A DNA stretch of 6,872 nt from CAIOJG01 sp964477455 (GTDB lineage Bacteria; Patescibacteriota; Patescibacteriia; Magasanikbacterales; GWA2-37-8): assembly GCA_964477455.1 (NCBI GenBank), contig CAYZHG010000062.1:1-6872 (forward strand), given 5' to 3'. Under the pieces are notes generated by a model. It had not been told where the DNA came from. It did not search any database and was given only the letters and a program-made list of their open reading frames with translations. Positions 5,212-6,872 of this stretch are shown here, one piece after another (position 1 is the stretch's first letter; each line of letters starts with the position of its first letter). A program made the position numbers and the translations under genes.

Positions 5212-6872
5212 TTAAACTTCAATAATCACCGGTAAAATCATTGGACGTTTTTCAGTTTTAGTATAAAGAAACTGTCCAACATAATCACGAATTTTATTGC
5301 GAATATTATTGGTATCAGCCCATGAAAGTGGATCACTATCAATCACAACTTTTTTCACACGATGACGTAAATCTTCGATAAGTTCTTTGTGTTCTTTTAA
5401 GAAAACGAACCCACGAGAAATAATGTCTGGATTTTGAATCATTTTGCCAGTCTTGGAATCGACAGTAGCAATAATTACCACCATACCATCTTCGGCTAAT
5501 AACTGACGATCGCGCATCACGACATTAGTTTCGTCTGATACTCCCAAGCCATCTACGAATACATAATCAGCAGGGATTTTTTCTTTAGTAAGAACACCAA
5601 CACCATTTTGAAATTCCATAACTTGGCCATTGTCACCAATAAAGATATGGTCTTTGGCAAAGCCTGTTGATTCTGCCACTTTGGCATTGTAATGCAACAA
5701 GAAATGGTTACCTTCAATCGGTACAAAATATTTTGGATTGATAAGACGGATCATCAATTTCACATCGTCCGCTTTGGCATGACCACCAGCGTGCACATCC
5801 ATCATCTGGTAATGAATAACTTCAGCACCCTTTCTAAAGAGCGTATCTTTTAGACGTTGAACGGTACGTTCATTGCCAGGAATTACGGAAGATGAAAACA
5901 CAACTGTGTCACCTTCCATCAATCGAACCGAGCGATGTTCACCGTTGGCAATACGCATCAAGGAAGCATTTTTTTCTCCCTGGGCACCAGTACAGATGAT
6001 CATCACTTTGTTTGGTGGGAAATTATCAACATTTTTAATATCAATAATTGTTTTAGGATGAAATTTGATATAGCCTAATTCTTTGGCAATTTCAATATTG
6101 CTTTTCATAGAGAAGCCATCGACAGCAATGACGCGTCCGGTACGTTCGGCAATTTCTACGATTTGTTTAATACGAGAAAGTAGAGAAGCAAAAGTTCCAA
6201 TAATTAAACGGCCTTTAGCTTTGCCAATAATATCATCCAAGTTCGTACCGATTTCTGATTCAGAAATTTGGTGACCACTTTGAGAAGCGTTGGTGGAATC
6301 GGTCAAAAGAGCGAGAACACCTTCACTACCGATACGAGCAATTTTTTGTAAATCTGCTGGTTGATCGCCAGCTACTGGTTGGTAATCAAATTTCCAATCA
6401 CCAGTATGCACGACGACACCTTCAGGAGTATTTACTACCACACCCATAGAATCAGGAATGTTGTGGTTCAAGTGGAAAAATTCTAATTCAAAAACACCTA
6501 ATTTTAATTTATCTTTCAAATTTAAATTATGAATATTTAATGGACTAAGATTTTTATAATCCTCCTGACGTTTTTTAATAATCGCGTTGGTCAATGGTAA
6601 GCCGTACATAGGAGGATAACCGAGCACTGGAATCAAATGAGGGATACCACCAATATGATCATAATGGGCGTGAGTAATAATTACACCACGAATATTTTTT
6701 TCTTTACCTTTAAGGTAACTAATGTTTGGAATTATATAATCAATACCAGGCATGTCTTCTTCAGGAAATTGTAAACCCATATCGATAATGATGATATCAT
6801 CGCCATATTCGATAAAAGTACAATTGCGCCCTACTTCTTCAAGACCGCCAACTACCATGATGCGTAATTTCT
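5212..6872 (-). CDS. rnj: Ribonuclease J (5' end beyond window edge)
   Basis: Metallo-beta-lactamase/beta-CASP ribonuclease acting as 5'-3' exonuclease and/or endonuclease in mRNA decay and rRNA processing. The frame stays open past the Met at 6858: it is preceded by Lys-Leu-Arg-Ile, which fits the family (K/LR..GGLGEIGKN), so the true start is outside the window. Numbering from that Met: GGLEEVGRN 4-12, metal motif HAHYDH 63-68, H132 in NHNIPD, D154 in HTGDWKFD, D187 in LLTDSTN, CTGAQGE 289-295, FSSSVIPGN 321-329, and motif B H355 in DVHAGGH. The C-terminal end KRPMILPVIIEV matches the family terminus closely, so the 3' end is complete. Oddities: motif C, usually PIHGE, reads PIEGN (E382), and the usual ASNIHR reads ASLLSR (224-229). 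The 548 visible residues match the length of Bacillus RNase J1 minus its first ~12; any lineage-specific N-terminal extension is not visible. Confidence 0.96.
   Translation of the reverse strand, partial: KLRIMVVGGLEEVGRNCTFIEYGDDIIIIDMGLQFPEEDMPGIDYIIPNISYLKGKEKNIRGVIITHAHYDHIGGIPHLIPVLGYPPMYGLPLTNAIIKKRQEDYKNLSPLNIHNLNLKDKLKLGVFELEFFHLNHNIPDSMGVVVNTPEGVVVHTGDWKFDYQPVAGDQPADLQKIARIGSEGVLALLTDSTNASQSGHQISESEIGTNLDDIIGKAKGRLIIGTFASLLSRIKQIVEIAERTGRVIAVDGFSMKSNIEIAKELGYIKFHPKTIIDIKNVDNFPPNKVMIICTGAQGEKNASLMRIANGEHRSVRLMEGDTVVFSSSVIPGNERTVQRLKDTLFRKGAEVIHYQMMDVHAGGHAKADDVKLMIRLINPKYFVPIEGNHFLLHYNAKVAESTGFAKDHIFIGDNGQVMEFQNGVGVLTKEKIPADYVFVDGLGVSDETNVVMRDRQLLAEDGMVVIIATVDSKTGKMIQNPDIISRGFVFLKEHKELIEDLRHRVKKVVIDSDPLSWADTNNIRNKIRDYVGQFLYTKTEKRPMILPVIIEV

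Noticed and set aside
6856..6858. ATG at 6858 as the rnj start
   Set aside because: The preceding in-frame residues Lys-Leu-Arg-Ile match the conserved RNase J N terminus and no stop intervenes, so coding continues past the edge.

Overview
The window is AT-rich, uses the standard bacterial code (no in-frame TGA) and holds only core, housekeeping genes. It most likely comes from a Patescibacteria / Candidate Phyla Radiation genome, Parcubacteria-like. I base this on recalled sequence features, not on a search: the DnaE stretches TTRGSGAGS and KLIPMGAQG, an RNase J with GGLEEVGRN and THAHYDHIGG, and a Rel protein that stops just after its TGS domain. The phylum is an inference.

Layout, left to right. 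(1) Positions 2-2902, + strand: dnaE, the replicative DNA polymerase III alpha subunit, missing its first ~200 residues at the window edge. (2) 2912-3019: a long inverted repeat that can end transcripts from both sides and carries two small hairpins inside it. (3) 3049-4560, - strand: a short bifunctional (p)ppGpp synthetase/hydrolase (Rel) with HD, synthetase and TGS domains but no ZFD/ACT tail. (4) 4561-4741: a compact divergent control region, with one good promoter leftwards for rel (its leader holds two hairpins) and one near-consensus promoter rightwards for rnpB. (5) 4742-5152, + strand: rnpB, the type A RNase P RNA, with a perfect P1 helix and recognisable conserved cores. (6) 5157-5187: a perfect bidirectional terminator. 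(7) 5212-6872, - strand: ribonuclease J, running off the right edge, so its start codon is not in the window.

The four genes alternate strand (+,-,+,-), so no two share an operon here, and each convergent junction has its own two-way terminator. The genes cover DNA replication (dnaE), stringent-response signalling (rel), tRNA 5' maturation (rnpB) and mRNA/rRNA processing or decay (rnj). No gene-free stretch reaches 300 bases.

I found no mobile element, CRISPR array, tRNA or obvious undescribed multi-gene system. The points most worth a second look are the three-way-junction structure between dnaE and rel, a set of similar small hairpins in the intergenic DNA, the hairpin-bearing rel leader, the substituted motif C in RNase J, and the short Rel.
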